Shown here in pieces: positions 37,148 through 49,669 of a stretch of 64,000 bases of DNA. Below the pieces are notes generated by a model that was given only the letters and a program-made list of their open reading frames with translations, was not told the origin of the DNA and made no database searches. Made by a program: the position numbers and the translations under genes. The stretch is taken from positions 140,001-204,000 of the forward strand of contig NC_092574.1 of the NCBI RefSeq assembly GCF_037975245.1. Reading direction: 5' to 3'. Position 1 is the stretch's first letter. Each line of letters opens with the position of its first letter. The stretch is from Apostichopus japonicus (Eukaryota; Echinodermata; Holothuroidea; Aspidochirotida; Stichopodidae).

Positions 37148-37760
37148 AAACAAATAAAAAAACTAAACAAATATAACCATACATTGTCCTTACTAAATGA
37201 CAATGACAATGAAACTGTTTATTTCGAACACAAAAGATAAGTTCATTTTAAACAAGAATTCAATACATACATGTTATCAAATAATCATGGTATTATATCT
37301 ATTTCAATGAAAACTACCAAAGATCTAATGTGTGGAAAAGGAGAAAAACTGAAGTGCAATACTTATAAATCGTTTTCCTCCAAATATATGTTGAAAAATA
37401 TAGACAAAAGAATTAGTCAAGACAAGTTAACATACATAAAGCTACAAAAATAAAAATAAGAAAACAGAAAATTGAGGAAAAAAGAGAAAAGATTGAGGAA
37501 AAAAAGAAAATGAAGAAAGAAAAGATTGGGCATTTTTACTTTTTTTTTTTATACTATTTTACATTAATGGAGATAATCAATTTGAATACACCAGTATAGA
37601 AATCAATTAGTTATTACCAATTATTACCAATAACTAAATAAATTAGTTAATAGAAATCAAACGTAACATGGGCTTTTCTTTTACACATCAATCTATAACA
37701 ATGGACAAAGCCAGTTTATTATGACACTTATTAAACTAACTACCCTGGCTAATTACAACT

Positions 37761-38260
37761 TTAGACAATTGATAATTTCATAGCATCACCACCCTTAACT
37801 TTTGGGAAAATATTTCTTACCTTGTTAATCACTTCCCCAATTTGAACTGGTTTGCCATATATTTTGTAAACACAGGGTATAACCACTCCACCCCCTTTCT
37901 CTGATGGGTGAGGCCAAGGTGGAAAGCTAGGAACAGGCTTTCCCGTTGCTACACATTTTATAGAGTAATTTTCATCAAGTAATTGCCGAAATACTGCAGC
38001 TAAGCCTCTTGGGACATGTCCAATGATGAGAGGGATTGGGGTTACTAAATCTTTCACATATAGTCCCTGTGAGGTCTTCTGTTCCAACACATTTCCCTCT
38101 GTGATGCTTGGCATCCAAACTAATATGGCATCTTTGTCATGTATATTTGCATATTCTGGTTGGAGAATCATCTCCAGGGCAAAAGGTGGAGCAATTTTAT
38201 ATTCATGGTAACCTTTGATTACACTGTCTTCTATCTGTACAATGATAGTTTTTTGTCCAC
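37761..38260 (-). CDS. HIRAN-like domain protein, second ORF of the pogo-like element
   Basis: The exon begins after acceptor TTTATTTTCTTACAG at 38260 (phase 1) and runs about 166 codons to TAA. Residue patterns 'SVIKGYHEYKIAPP', 'EYANIHDKDAILVWMP', 'IGHVPRGLAAVFRQLLDE' and 'VVIPCVYKIYGKP' follow the HIRAN plan (a 'NpyDsnAvaV'-type strand followed by 'vGylPr'). HIRAN domains bind DNA ends in HLTF/Rad5 proteins. The exon lies 220 bases after the transposase stop, same strand, within the element's ends. Its 5' exon is not located, so it may be spliced to an unseen leader or be an alternative 3' exon of the transposase. HIRAN assignment is by motif only. Confidence 0.6.
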
Positions 38261-38481
38261 CTGTAAGAAAATAAATGATGGATGATAGTTGGAATGTTGT
38301 TGTGCTTTCATCTTCCAAAGTACACAAATTGCCTCACCAGGCTTGCTATAAGCAACAATATATGGGATAGCTAGAATTCTATTGATGAGAATACCAGCTT
38401 AAATAATTCAACATTTTGCATATACCCAAGTTACAAACAATGAAACAAGAATTGAATTATCTTCTTTAACAATCTAAGATT

Positions 38482-40405
38482 CTATTTACAATTTGGACAA
38501 CACCATTCCTTTTTTCTGAGCATTTTAGCAGTTACAAGTTCTTTTGGCATACATGACATATGATACCATTGGTTGCATGTGTCACATCCAACCCACCCAA
38601 CCTTCACCTTTTCTTCATATTTTCCTCCACAGATAGGGCATCTAAACTCTTGAGATTTTTTTTTTTGAACAAGGTTTTCAATTCCCTTCTTTTCGAAATG
38701 CTTTTTCTTAGCCAAGAGTTCCTTTCTTGCTTTTGACCGGCATTTGCTGAGGAGATGTTCCTTCATTGTATCTATTGCTGTTGGACTTGTAACATCATAT
38801 GGCAGCTCATTACATAGCCTGCGCCTAGCCTTCTTCTGTGGCTTAACCGAAGGAAGTTCTGTTGCCTTTGTTAAGTGTAGTGACACTGCTCTTTGTGCAT
38901 CTGGGGTTGTTGGCATGTGTACTGTGGTTTCAGGTGATGCTTTGTTGGTTGTCACCTGGTCTGCACATTCTGTGTCAGTGGTTTCTTCTCTAAAAGTCAG
39001 GGAGGGCATGGTCATCTCATCAGTGACAGCAGCTCTGTTTACTGGAAAAATACCTGATGATAAGAAGCTCTTCCTGATTAGACCAGGCCTTTCCAAATCT
39101 TCCCAGATGTTGCCAATGATTCTACTAACATTTCTCTGTGTAATCGTCTCCCCAGGATTACGGGCCACCCATTTCCTCAGATAATCCCAGTAGGACCTTT
39201 TCATGTGTCCAAAGACACCAACATCTAGCGGCTGCAAAAAGTGTGTGGCATTAGGTAGAAACCGGTACAGATGTATGTTGCTTTCTTCTGCTGTTTGGAA
39301 GAGATCATAGGCAATATGCCCTTCATGTGAGTCCAACAGTAACACTAGTGGTCTTTCATTTCCAATGTTTTGGACAAACTGGTTTTGGAACCAGTATTGG
39401 AAAGATGTTTGTGTCATCCATCCTGACTCTGTAAAGTATGCCACACTCTTCGGAGGTGCACCTGCCAGGGGATCCCAAGAATTGGGTCTGGTTCCTTTGA
39501 ATAGGAAATAGGGAGGGAGAAGCTTGCCATCTGCATTGGCACAAACACCCACTGTTATTTGTTTCTTACCCTCACCGGAAGTCATTTGTGGCAGTGCTCC
39601 TTTCATATGTCGAGATCCAAGGGCATACCTAGGTGGTTTGCCACTCAGTCCAAACCCTGTCTCATCAAAGTTGTAGATGAGCCCGGGCTTGTCTGAAAGG
39701 TTCAGGTCAGAAATGAAACAGTTGAAGTTTCTAAACCAGTCATCAACTGCCTGTTTGGTCACCTTGGCTCGTGCCTTGTTTAGCGTTTTTGTAGGCTTTA
39801 GTTGAATACTAGGATTCCTCTTCAGGAAACCTGTATACCAACCATTAGATGGCCTACCGCTTCGGAAAGGAGTGCTTCTTCCATCTTTTGTGATCAGCTC
39901 TTGGACTGTGTCCTTAAGCTGCTTAGGAGAAACAGGAAAACCTCTGTTTCCCATTGTGACAACCCAGCGTGCTAGATGTCGTTCCTCACCAAGAGTGAGA
40001 TATGGTTTAGGTCCATTTCGTCTGTACCATTTTACATTTCCTATAGCTCTTCTTTGAATTTGATCGTAGTGTACTCCATTGGCACTGGCTGCTTCATGGA
40101 TTGTGGAGTACTTTCCAGAAGACAGACCTTCCAGTGCGGTTCTGATACGTTCGATTCGAGGTGTAGGAAATTTACTTGGATCTTGGTCAATCATCCCCTC
40201 CCTCCGATAATTTCTGGTGAACAAAGCTAATTTCTTCTTTCTGTCAGTAAGCTGGCTTTCCTGGCTTTGAGGTTTGTTACAGACATGCCTTTTGTGATGA
40301 TACCTCCTTTTTTCTCTAGTAGGAATGGACAAATCAATCTCTTTCCACTTACTTTTCTTGTTGGATGGCCCACCAGAGTCTTCATTCAATTTTCTTTTCT
40401 GTGGT
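38482..40405 (-). CDS. Pogo-like DDD transposase with C-terminal PHD finger
   Basis: The protein cuts and joins transposon DNA. The open frame has about 640 codons. It follows acceptor TATTTGCAG at 40405 and starts 'PQKRKLNEDSGG', a likely nuclear localisation signal; there is no ATG near it, so a short 5' exon is missing. Numbering from the TTG at 40389: pipsqueak-type helix-turn-helix about 80-115, CENP-B-type DNA-binding region about 130-200, DDE_1 catalytic core with Asp242 (NFDETGF), Asp353 (LLLDSHEGH) and Asp389 (QPLDVGVFG), and a PHD finger at 584-635 (CPICGGKY, CDTCNQWYHMSC, WCCPNC). No frameshift or stop interrupts it. All three catalytic residues are present. Confidence 0.95.
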
Positions 40406-42222
40406 CTGCAAATATAAATAGGCTATGGTATAAAATAAGAAGAGTGTAAATTTAATAAAAAGGAGTAACTTAATAGACTGGGATAATGTTTCTAGTAGTG
40501 TGCATTTGGCACATGAAGGTGCAGCAAGAAAGGCAAGTACCAACTTCAGTCAAGAGAATATCTCATCATTTTTAACTCCATTCTCGGTGAGGGTGTATAG
40601 GGCCACTGGGCATGGGGAACTGAATCCCTGGAATGATAGCCTCTCGTTTTAGAAGTATGATGTGCTACACCAAAGTGCCTTAAACTGTGATGTAGTCTGC
40701 ACAGGTAGGTTGGTTGTACATGTGGGGTCAAATAGGTTAGTGATCTGTGTCCTGGGGAGGGTTCTCCTCCTTATTTTATATAATTAAGGGTGCAAATAGT
40801 TCCTAAATATTTTGTTAAGGAATTATCTATTTGTTTGAAAAAAGATGTAGGTACATATAGATTAACTGCTTTTGTTGCTGCACTTCAATTCTTTGGTAGG
40901 GGGGGGGGGGGTGCCCTGCATTGACCCTACCTAGATCTGTAGTAGTCAGGGGCTCAGGGCATGCCCCCTTCTCCCAATAATTAAGAAAAATCACCTCTGC
41001 CAGTCAGCATATATTTTATTGCTCTACAAAAAAATCATAATGGGGTGAAGCATTCTTTTAATAATAACTTAGTGAAATGAAGTAGTAAATTAAAAATAGG
41101 CTGACCTCATTTTTTTCTTTATGGAGATGTATGCACTTCTTAACCTTCAGGAAATGTTTTGTATGTACACCTGAAAAGTGAAATTAAACACATCGCTATC
41201 ATTTTTATTCAGATTTTGAGATACAGTATAGGGATTCCATACTTGAACAGAACTTTAAACCTTTAGCCTCTTTTCTAAATGCTGAAAGGGGTGGCGCCAG
41301 GATTCTATTGTCGGTGACTTGAGCTCTCTGACGTTGTTTTCCGTAGCTCCTCGACTCGGGACTGATGTTTCTACTGGATACTTGACCAGGAAATCAAGGT
41401 CACATTTATCCATATCATAAAATGATCATAAAGATAAATACACGATAATCATTTGTTTGCCTAATTGCTCCATGACAAAAGTAAAATTTTCCCCGATGGG
41501 GGTGGGGGAGGGGGTGACCTTCCCGACAGGGGGATTAACCCCTCCCCTTTCTTTCGCCACTCCTGGGTGGTAGCAATCTGTTTGTCACCACTAGTCTGCA
41601 GCTATGCCAAAACATTGGCCTATCCATTGAGCCTAGGTTCTGTTTCAATACAGCATAGTTCTCTTCCTAGAATGTGACACATTATTCTAAAGGGTTAAAA
41701 AAGTACAATTCAATTGAAACATCAAACATTTGAAATTTCTGAAGGGACAATACCTGTGTTATTCAGAGCAATACCGCTTTCGAATTCCAGATCGTAGAAC
41801 AAATTGTTGTTGTTGATAGTGGTTGCCAGGGGAATATGTTGAACAAAACAATTTCGCCGGAATAGACGGCGCCGACGAACAGGTGCAAATGTTGAATTGA
41901 GTTTCGTACAGGAAGTGACACAGTGAACAGTACAAGCAAGAATATACAGATAAATAAAAAATGTCTTCGAATATTTTACAAAATTAGGCTAATATATATG
42001 CGGTTGACCCTAAATATTTCTATTAGTAGCTCTGCGATTCAAGTTATTCAACCCTATAGAAATGGAATCATCCTAATCATTTGCATATGTACATGGCAGA
42101 CAGTCACAACAAGTGCATGAAGTTTCCTGACCGTCTGTACATACCGCGCGCACACAGTTGCAGTACTCTACACTGCTCAATTGTGTATATATATGCACAT
42201 CTTATTCATAGTACGAGGTAGT

Positions 42223-42650
42223 TTACGCGGAACTCGGGTCGAAGCAACGGGTTTTTTAAACAAAATATTTTTAAGTTAGTGATATCGATGGATTAAACAC
42301 CCGTTAGAATGGAGGGAAAACACAACGAGCCTTCATATGATCGTATCAAATAGTTGCAACGATGGTGCTGATGAGATGTTTTACTATAGTGTGAAAATAT
42401 GACATGTTTACAAAGATGCAAGTTACTGTTCAATATCGTTGATCGCACAAAAAAACCGTTTTGGATTTGATATATTTCTCATCACCGGAATTGTGCGTTA
42501 CCACCAAACTTTTAGAAAAGTAGCATTATTGTTTGTGATTGATTTACCTAAAAAAGGTAAGAGTTTCTGTTTTGTATCTTCGGAGTTACAAGCAAAAGAC
42601 GGCGATTCTTACGCGGAACTCATGCATACGCGGAACCCATGTACCTACTG
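42223..42650. repeat. Right terminal and subterminal inverted repeats of the pogo-like element
   Basis: It contains the exact complement of the left subterminal site (42223-42240), a third ACGCGGAAC copy at 42611 and the terminal repeat ending at 42650. The TA duplication follows. Confidence 0.8.
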
Positions 42651-42652
42651 TA

Positions 42653-45030
42653 GGCTAATTAAGTTAGGCCTAGCCTAACTGTACTAGCCTTAACCAGAAA
42701 GTAATTAGGCCCAACCAGCTAGGTCTAGTATTTTGTCGGAAGATATAAAGTGACCTACTTTACTTACGTTAATTGTCTAGTGAATAATCATATTAGGCCT
42801 AGATTAGCATTCCAACTAGTATAGACGCCAGTGCCTACGTGAGCTAGCCTATCGTTAGGCCTAAGCTATACTATTATATGATAGGCTAGCGTAATTTCTC
42901 ACGCTCGCTGACTCAAACAATGTGAAGTACTAACTTGCTCCATAAAACTAATACACAACCTTCGAGCTGGCGAATATATCTGCCATTCACATTCTTTGGC
43001 AGTTACCCCCCCCCCCCCCCCATACAGAATAGGCTACAAATTACAATTACGTATGAATTGTTAGCCAACGGCTGCCAGGAAGCGAACTGCACGTACTGCT
43101 CGTGTAACCTTTCGTGAGCTTTATATACAGATCATAATTCGCGCTCCGTTGCTTAACCTTTGACCACGACCGTGTGCGTCTATGGCAAGCCATGTGGGAC
43201 AAACACCGCATAATATATCAACGTATTAATTGAAAAAAAATAAACTAGCAATGACATGCTAGATGCATATCCATTTGAAATCATTACATTTACAACGAAA
43301 CAATTCAAATGTTCTCATAACATAGGCCTAAGGTCATTAAACATGTTGCATGGTCAAGATAATTTATTGAGTTCGCTGCGAATCTCGTCACAAAAGTTGT
43401 TTTAATGACCTTGTTAAGCCTGAATTGGCTTTTTAGAGGACTTCCCTCCACATGTATATATCCAGTGGAAAATCAAATAAATCAAATCAAATCAAATATA
43501 TCATTACTCGAATGGGTTGGTCTGGCATTAGGCCTAGGCGGGACAGTAGGCGTACTGTCATGATCAACCCGGGGGGGGGGGGGCGAGGGTGTAGGTCTGG
43601 CGTATCCATGGGACAGACATTCTAAAGATAATAATTTACACTTTTTGAGGGGGCCGGACTCTTGGGGCGAATCTTGACATAAAAATGTCAACCTAAAATT
43701 GTTTAGCTAGCTGCATGAACATTCTCAGATACAACAAATTTTGGCAAAAACTGCTTGAATTTTGTGATAAAATGTCACATTTGAGATTTTTTAGATAAAC
43801 TGTCTGAATTTTTAACCCATTCCCCAATATAAATGAAGGTATTAAATGAAATTCACTGTTTCTCTGATCCATGTAGAGGTTTTGTTCTTAAAGTACAGTC
43901 TTACCTTTTTGTGCAGAGTTCTAGAGCATCTGTTCCTTATGCATGTCTTGAAGTAGAGGTTGGGTAATGGAGAGGTTTGCTAAATTTTAATAGAATCAAA
44001 AGTTATATCTACTTCAGTTGCTGTAACTGTATCTTAGGTGCCCCCCCCCCCCCCTCCCTCTGCCAGCTAGGTTTCATCTAGGATGAACCACTGGTGCTGT
44101 GATCGAGTGGATAAAGACAATGGCATTTGAAGCAATGAGGTTTGGCAATCAGGAGGTTCTATGTAAGGTGGGTTTATCATCCATGAGCAGTCTACAGTTT
44201 TCCCATCTGAAATGAGTTTCTAAATTTTATATAAAATGTTGAATTGAAAGCCACCCGTAGTGTAAGTTGTGATCCATACGCCTGTGCGCGGGCTTCTCCC
44301 ACATTTGTGTTTGGTTAAGCTTTGTAAAAATAACTGCTCATTATTATTATTACAAGGGCCGTGTAACCCCATTCTTATCTTTGGTATGGTTGGAGGGGGT
44401 ATCTGCATTTGTTGGATGTGTAGTGCAATTGGACACCAAGATCGATTAAGAAACAGAAAACCACATTTACATAATGTTACAGCTCTGATATAAATCTTTG
44501 CTTTATAAGAAACTCAAAGGACAGCCATTTATTTTACCACTCCGTGGAAGCTGGAATCCTTTTTATTTATCAACAGCATACATACACACCATAATTGAAT
44601 GATAATTAAACAGTAACATAAAAGATAAAAGTACTAAAACTGAAAACATGATAAGAAAATGACATCCCTTGATCAAAGTACAGTGAACTGGAGCCTCTGG
44701 AGAGAGATGTATACTAATACAAGCCTTTTAATTAGGTTGTGATATTGTGTGTTCAATCACATCTATAATAATCAACAACGTGGGTAATCATTAATAAGTA
44801 CTCATTTGAGTGTGAAAATAAAGCGTACAGGTTGTCAAATAATTCATTGTTAACAGTTAGATCATATAGCAAACAGAACAAGTAGCTACAAAGGAACGTA
44901 CTTCCTTCATAAAATATCGCCCCAAGTGTCTTGCAGCATATATTATGTAACTTAATTATACTCAACTATCAGAGTGAACAATAGAGTTAACAACTCTACA
45001 GTAAAGGCTACCATTTGAATACTGTACTAT
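42653..45030. other. No gene seen
   Basis: Continuation of the 'taggcctag'-rich host text, with poly-C/G runs at 43008, 43571 and 44041. Near 43182 'tatggcaagccat' resembles the end of fold-back element 2, but there is no partner. Confidence 0.4.
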
Positions 45031-46023
45031 TGTTACGCCCTGGGTTGTTCGGGATGCGTGTACCCTGTATTTAGAATGCGCCCAGGGCTACTAAGAATAT
45101 GTTTTCCCGTTTTGTTTGAATAATTTACCCTGCGATTTGTTGTCCATTCATTCACCATTCCATTTACTTTTGTTTTATTATGCAGGTCTCTTTCGCTCTC
45201 CCCGTCGTCTGCCATCACCAGCATTCCAGGCATTCGCTCTTTTATTACGCGAGTTGTTCTGTTTACCGTTTATCTATTGTACTTTCACTTGCTCTCTTTA
45301 CCTTGTTTAATTAAGACGTTGTTTTTCTTATGTATTTTGTTTTGTGGACACTTAATTTATTTCGTTGAAGTTCGGGCAGAGAACTGGAGACCAGCGGTGA
45401 GCAGCACGGCAATTAGAGTATAGTATTATTTTAAAGGCAAGGTTCATTTATTTTAGAGAGCGGGTCCGGGAGTGAGGGCTGACTACCGGGCGCGATTCCT
45501 TTTGTATTGTACAACTAATAATTTCCCGTCCTGGTTGGCTTCTTTGCATGTTATAGACTCCGGAGGTAGGGTCAAATTAGGGCTCTCCCCGGAGGTATTG
45601 CAGAAGTTAATCGGGGCGGGACCACATTAGGCAGTATTTCTTTAGTCTGCCGTTGGCGCCACGTGTCAGGTATTCACTCTCGTGATTCTTAAGAGCCGTG
45701 CTGCCCACGCCCTGGTATGTAGTGTATTTGTTATTTATTTAAACTGAATCTCTGCCCGGAACGTTGTTTGCTTTTATATTTGTGTACGGCAGAAAGTCAC
45801 TGCCTTATTTTTGTTAAGTGTATGTTTAAAGTTAATTAAGCTATTAAATTGTTGATTTGAGACCCAGTTCTCTTTAACTATATTCTTCTCTCTTTTTTGT
45901 GTATTGGTTCAAGCCCTGCTAGCATAAGTCTTCGCCTCACCCCTTCCCCTGCCCTGACATCAGGTGGCCCCCAGCTGCCTGATTTCCCACGCTACCGCTC
46001 GGCCGGGGTACAAGGGCGTTACA
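45031..46023 (+). repeat. 5' LTR of the Gypsy element
   Basis: It starts TGTTACGCCC and ends GGGCGTTACA, near-perfect inverted ends with the usual TG...CA. Length 993 bases. The boundary is confirmed by the primer-binding site that follows; the 3' LTR is missing, so it cannot be checked by comparison. Confidence 0.8.
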
Positions 46024-46028
46024 GAAAT

Positions 46029-46046
46029 TGGTGTCAGAAGTGGGAT
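46029..46046 (+). promoter_or_regulatory. tRNA primer-binding site
   Basis: TGGTGTCAGAAGTGGGAT begins five bases after the LTR. Its complement ends in CCA like a mature tRNA 3' end, as expected for priming of minus-strand DNA synthesis. The tRNA species was not determined. Confidence 0.75.
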
Positions 46047-46193
46047 TATTTTTGTCACCCCACCTCCCTATTTCAAGTTTGCTGGCAGGGCTTTGGAGCC
46101 CCATGGTATTTGCGAGTTAGTTTTATTTTGACAATTTAATATCATACCAAGTTTCTTTACCTTTAAGTAAGCCTGGTTTCTGGAAGGAGGCGA

Positions 46194-47496
46194 GATGGCT
46201 GCACGACGAGAGAGCGAGGGGGACTCTGTGGAGAGGCTTATTGCCGAGATAGAGGCACTGGAGAGAGAAGCTGAGGTTTGTCAATTACCAGGGATAGGGA
46301 TTGGTTATATAATAGGGGTACTTCGCCAGGCAGAGGGGTTCGTAATTCAAATGCCTTAGGTGACTCATTCCGTAAACCTATTATTATGCCAGATAGTTAT
46401 GATGGGAGAAGAAAGTGGGATCATTAGCTGACTCATTTTACAGTCTGTGCGGAGATTAATGGGTGGACGGAATTAGAAAAATCAAAAATCCTGGTAGCTA
46501 AGTTAACTGGGCACGCCCAGGAGGTATATATGGGACTATCATCTACAGACCGTGGTAGTTATGAGACCACTGTAAACGCACTTTCTAGATTTTTTGCTCC
46601 AGCAGCCCTGACTAGCGCTAGAAGGGCAAAATTAAGATCTAGAGTACGGGCAGAGGGTGAGACCTTACCTGGGCTGTGCTCTTCAATCCGTCGGGAAGTG
46701 ATAGAGGCTTATCCCGGCCTTGATATGCGAGCACATGACGAGTTAGCTCTAGAGTCTTTTTTGGGTGCTTTACGTGACAGGGATGCTAGGATCAGTGGCG
46801 TAGGAAGGTACTTTTGAGTAGGGGGGCTGAAGATTGATGGCCGGCCTGGGGGAGGGGTCTAAGGGGAGGGGGACACCCCCTCCCCTTTGGAATTTTTTGC
46901 ATTTCCAGGTGGTCTCAGATGCAATTTGGTGCAATATAGCACACTTCAACACCCACTCCGTTTTGTAAACTTAATTTTGTATTTTCACCTGGCCTTAGAT
47001 GCAATTTGATGCTCCAAATGAGATTTTTTTCTCATTTGGAAATGAAAAGGGGTTTTCTGACTTGCGAAGTGGGGGGGGGGGGGGGGCGGAATGATACTTC
47101 CGCCCCTCCACTTTTTTCACTGCACCCTTGGCTAGGATTGTTGTTCGAAGGGGTAGACCCAAGACAATAGAAAATACTCTGCATCTTGCCCTTGAGATGG
47201 AGGCTATTGACCAGGCAGAGGGAGTGATGAAACCCCGGCGTTCTGTCTATACTGTTTCGGCATCGTCGGATACGGTTGGCGGAATTACTGAAAGATTGGA
47301 TAGGCTGGAAGTACAATTGGGAAAAGGTTTGGAGGACAATGCTAGGTTAAGTCAATTTGTTCAGCAAGGTCCGCCAGCGCCACCCCCTTTGACTGGGTCT
47401 GGGCCTGGTCCCATGCAGTGTTGGAGGTGTGGGCAGTTAGGTCACATTAGCCGGTACTGTCCCTCTAAGCCAAGTAGACAGGGATCGGGAAACTAG
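46194..47496 (+). pseudogene. Gypsy gag, interrupted
   Basis: Gag packages the element RNA. The frame opens at ATG 46194 (MAARRESEGDSVERL...), meets stops before 46530, is open from 46530 to 46792, is broken by the inserted hAT-like element (46793-47130), and resumes to 47496. A CCHC knuckle 'CWRCGQLGHISRYC' lies near the end. The reading frame on each side of the insert belongs to the same gene, as shown by the 8-bp duplication. Confidence 0.8.
46793..47130. mobile_element. Small hAT-like element in gag
   Basis: The element starts CAGTGGCGTAGGAAGG and ends CACCCTTG, flanked by the 8-bp duplication GCTAGGAT (46785-46792; 47131-47138). It is a close copy of 56386-56747 but lacks that copy's last inverted-end segment (GGTTCCTACGCC), so it is internally deleted near the 3' end. 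Confidence 0.85.
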
Positions 47497-47499
47497 AGT

Positions 47500-48158
47500 C
47501 AGTCGGGGATGAGGGGTGCCCCTCGACTGAGCAAATTGAAGCCCTGCAACGTTTTGGAAATGGGGAGAAGGTCAAGTCAGGGGGAGCTTTGTGTGCAAAT
47601 ATATGTATCTCTAATACCGAGATTGCTTTTTTAGTAGATACTGGCGCTGGTACTACCATCATTAGTGTTCAGACATGGGAGCATTTATGCTCTGCAGGTA
47701 ATTTGGCTCCACTTACTGAGACGGGAGCCAGTTTTGCCGATGTTGATGGTAGGCCACTCCAAGTAAAAGGTAAATGTAACTTAACCTTCAAATTTCACAC
47801 CCTGAAGATTCCAGTGCAAGTCCTAGTTGGCGGTATCACTGCCCCTGGTTTACTTGGAATTGACTTTTGAGAACATGAATGTTTGATACAATTGGGAGGT
47901 GAACCCCTATTGTTTGTTGGTAGGACCCGCTTAGCTGTTCCTCTTTGTGAGACTCCACTGGATCAGCCAGTTAGGGTAGCACTGGTTGAGACAGTCTTTA
48001 TCCCTGCAGAGAGCGAGATTATGGTGTCAGGGGTGTTAGAATTGATGTATGGAGTGCCCCCGGAGAAGCTGAATGGGCCAGGCCTACTGGAAACTAAACC
48101 TGGAGTGCCTGAAAGCCGCCATGTTATGGTTGGACTTGCTTTAGTTGATACTCTCTAG
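47500..48158 (+). pseudogene. Gypsy protease region
   Basis: The retroviral-type aspartic protease motif 'FLVDTGAGTTIIS' is at about 47630, followed by the flap-like and 'GLLGIDF' regions, then a linker to 48158. The region is in two open pieces (47589-47870, 47883-48158) separated by a stop at 47868-47870. Confidence 0.75.
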
Positions 48159-48159
48159 G

Positions 48160-49482
48160 AGACTCCCCTTTCATAAACAGGTAGAAGCACAGGCCGAAGT
48201 GAATGAGATGTTGACGCAAGGCGTCATTTCTCCTTCTAAGAGTGCGTGGTCCTCCCCAGTGGTTCTAGTGAAAAAGAAAGATGGCTCTTTGTGGTTTTGT
48301 ATAGACTATCGTAGGTAAAATGACGTTACTAATAAAGACGCCTTTCCATTGCCTAGGATAGATGATAGCTTAGATGCATTGCCAGGGGCTAAGTGGTTTT
48401 CTACCCTTGATCTAAAAAGTGGGTACTGGCAAGTCGAAATGGACCGTAGAGACAGGGAGAAGACAGCCTTCTCAATGGGTAGTGGTCTTTATGAGTTTAA
48501 TGTGTTACCTTTTGGATTGTGCAACGCCCCTGCCACTTTTCAGAGATTAATGGAGCAAGTACTTTGTGAGTTACATTGGCAAATATGTCTTATATATATC
48601 GATGATATCATAATATATGCCACCACGATAGAGGAGCATTTAGTACGCCTAGGAGAAGTTTTCGACCGATTAAGGGGGCAGGGTTGAAGCTTAAGCCTTC
48701 CAAGTGTGACTTGCTCAAAAAGGAAGTCAAGTATTTAGGTCACATTGTCTCTGATCACGGGGTGGGTACCGATCCCAGTAAGATCGAAGCAATCACAGAT
48801 TGGCCCCATCCCACAACACGTACTGAAGCAACTAAGGGGATTTCTGGGACTGTGTTCCTATTACAGGAAATTTATTAGGAACTTTGCAGAAATTGCCAGT
48901 CCCCTACATGCACTAACAAAGAAAGGCCAAAGGTTTCTGTGGTCTGAGGAGTGTGAAGAAAGATTTCAGACTCTGAAATCTAAACTGATGACAGCTCCCG
49001 CATTAGCCTACCCAAATTTTAGTCAGATGTTTATCCTTGATACTGATGCTAGCAATACAGCAATAGGGGCTGTGTTGTCTCAGACCATTCGGGGTGAAGA
49101 ACATCCTGCGGCCTATGCCAGTCTTACGCTAAGCAGTAGTGAAAAGAAGTATTCCATAACACGTAGAGAGCTTCTTGCTGTTGTAACTTTTATTAAGAAT
49201 TTCCGCCACTACCTTTATGGCAGGAAATTTTTGTTACGCACGGATCATGGCTCCCTCCGTTGGTTGTATAACTTTAAATCCCCCGAGGGTCAGGTAGCTA
49301 GGTGGCTGGAAGTGCTGGGCACATATGATTTTCAGATAGAAACTAGGCCTGGCAGAGTGCATGCCAATGCAGACGCTTTGTCGAGAAGTGATCCCCCCAT
49401 GGTGCATTCCGGAGCATTGCCTGCCAACCCTCCGAAAGAGACCCCAGGGTTATGCAACATAGTTACGGCGGACTCTAATTAG
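48160..49482 (+). pseudogene. Gypsy reverse transcriptase and RNase H
   Basis: Reverse transcriptase and RNase H copy the element RNA into DNA. Readable motifs: 'VLVKKKDGS', 'FSTLDLKSGYWQVEM', 'LPFGLCNAPATFQ', the YIDD active site at about 48597, then in the next frame 'FLGLCSYYRKFI' and RNase H 'ILDTDASNTAIGAVLS' and 'LLRTDHGSLRWL'. A TAA at 48316 replaces a conserved residue after 'DYRR', and a frameshift lies near 48684-48750. The pieces together span the usual length, but the protein could not be made as is. Confidence 0.85.
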
Positions 49483-49667
49483 GTTGAGAGCTGTACCAAG
49501 GAGCAGCTCAGGGGGTACCAACTAAAGGATAGTAATATTGGGCCAGTGTTGAATTGGAAGGAGAGTGGTTCTCGTCCTCCCTGGGAGCAGATTAGTGGGT
49601 TAGATAGGGCGGCAAAAGCTTACTGGGGCCAATGGGACCTGTTAAGCACACTATCTTCTAAATGAAT
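49483..49667 (+). pseudogene. Start of Gypsy integrase, truncated
   Basis: After the RNase H stop the text continues as the linker to integrase ('LKDSNIGPVLNWKESG'-like) and breaks off near 49667. The zinc-binding and catalytic parts are absent. Confidence 0.5.
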
Positions 49668-49669
49668 GG

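Larger units (their letters stand above)
35650..42650 (-). mobile_element. Full-length 7.0-kb pogo-like DNA transposon
   Basis: The left end CAGTAGGTACATGGGTTCCG (continuing CGTA) at 35650 is repeated as an exact complement ending at 42650: 24 bp of perfect inverted repeat. A TA dinucleotide flanks both ends (35648-35649; 42651-42652), the duplication of Tc1/mariner-pogo elements. Inside are the transposase (38482-40405) and a HIRAN-like exon (37761-38260), both on the minus strand, and a small MITE (37005-37147). An 18-bp sequence GACCCGAGTTCCGCGTAA (35852-35869) has an exact inverted partner at 42223-42240. Intact ends and an open transposase suggest recent activity. Confidence 0.92.
45031..49667 (+). 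mobile_element. Ty3/Gypsy LTR retrotransposon, 3' truncated
   Basis: Order: 5' LTR (45031-46023), primer-binding site, gag, protease, reverse transcriptase, RNase H, start of integrase. Homology stops near 49667 and no second LTR is seen. Several stops are present. The order protease-RT-RNase H-integrase and the motifs are those of Ty3/Gypsy elements. Confidence 0.9.

Noticed and set aside
41760-41925. 5' exon of the pogo-like transposase
   Set aside because: An Arg-rich open stretch ends at a good GTATTG donor, but its phase does not fit the acceptor at 40405 and it has no ATG.
43182-43192. Third TATGGC fold-back end
   Set aside because: TATGGCAAGCC matches element 2, but no satellite arm or inverted partner was found.
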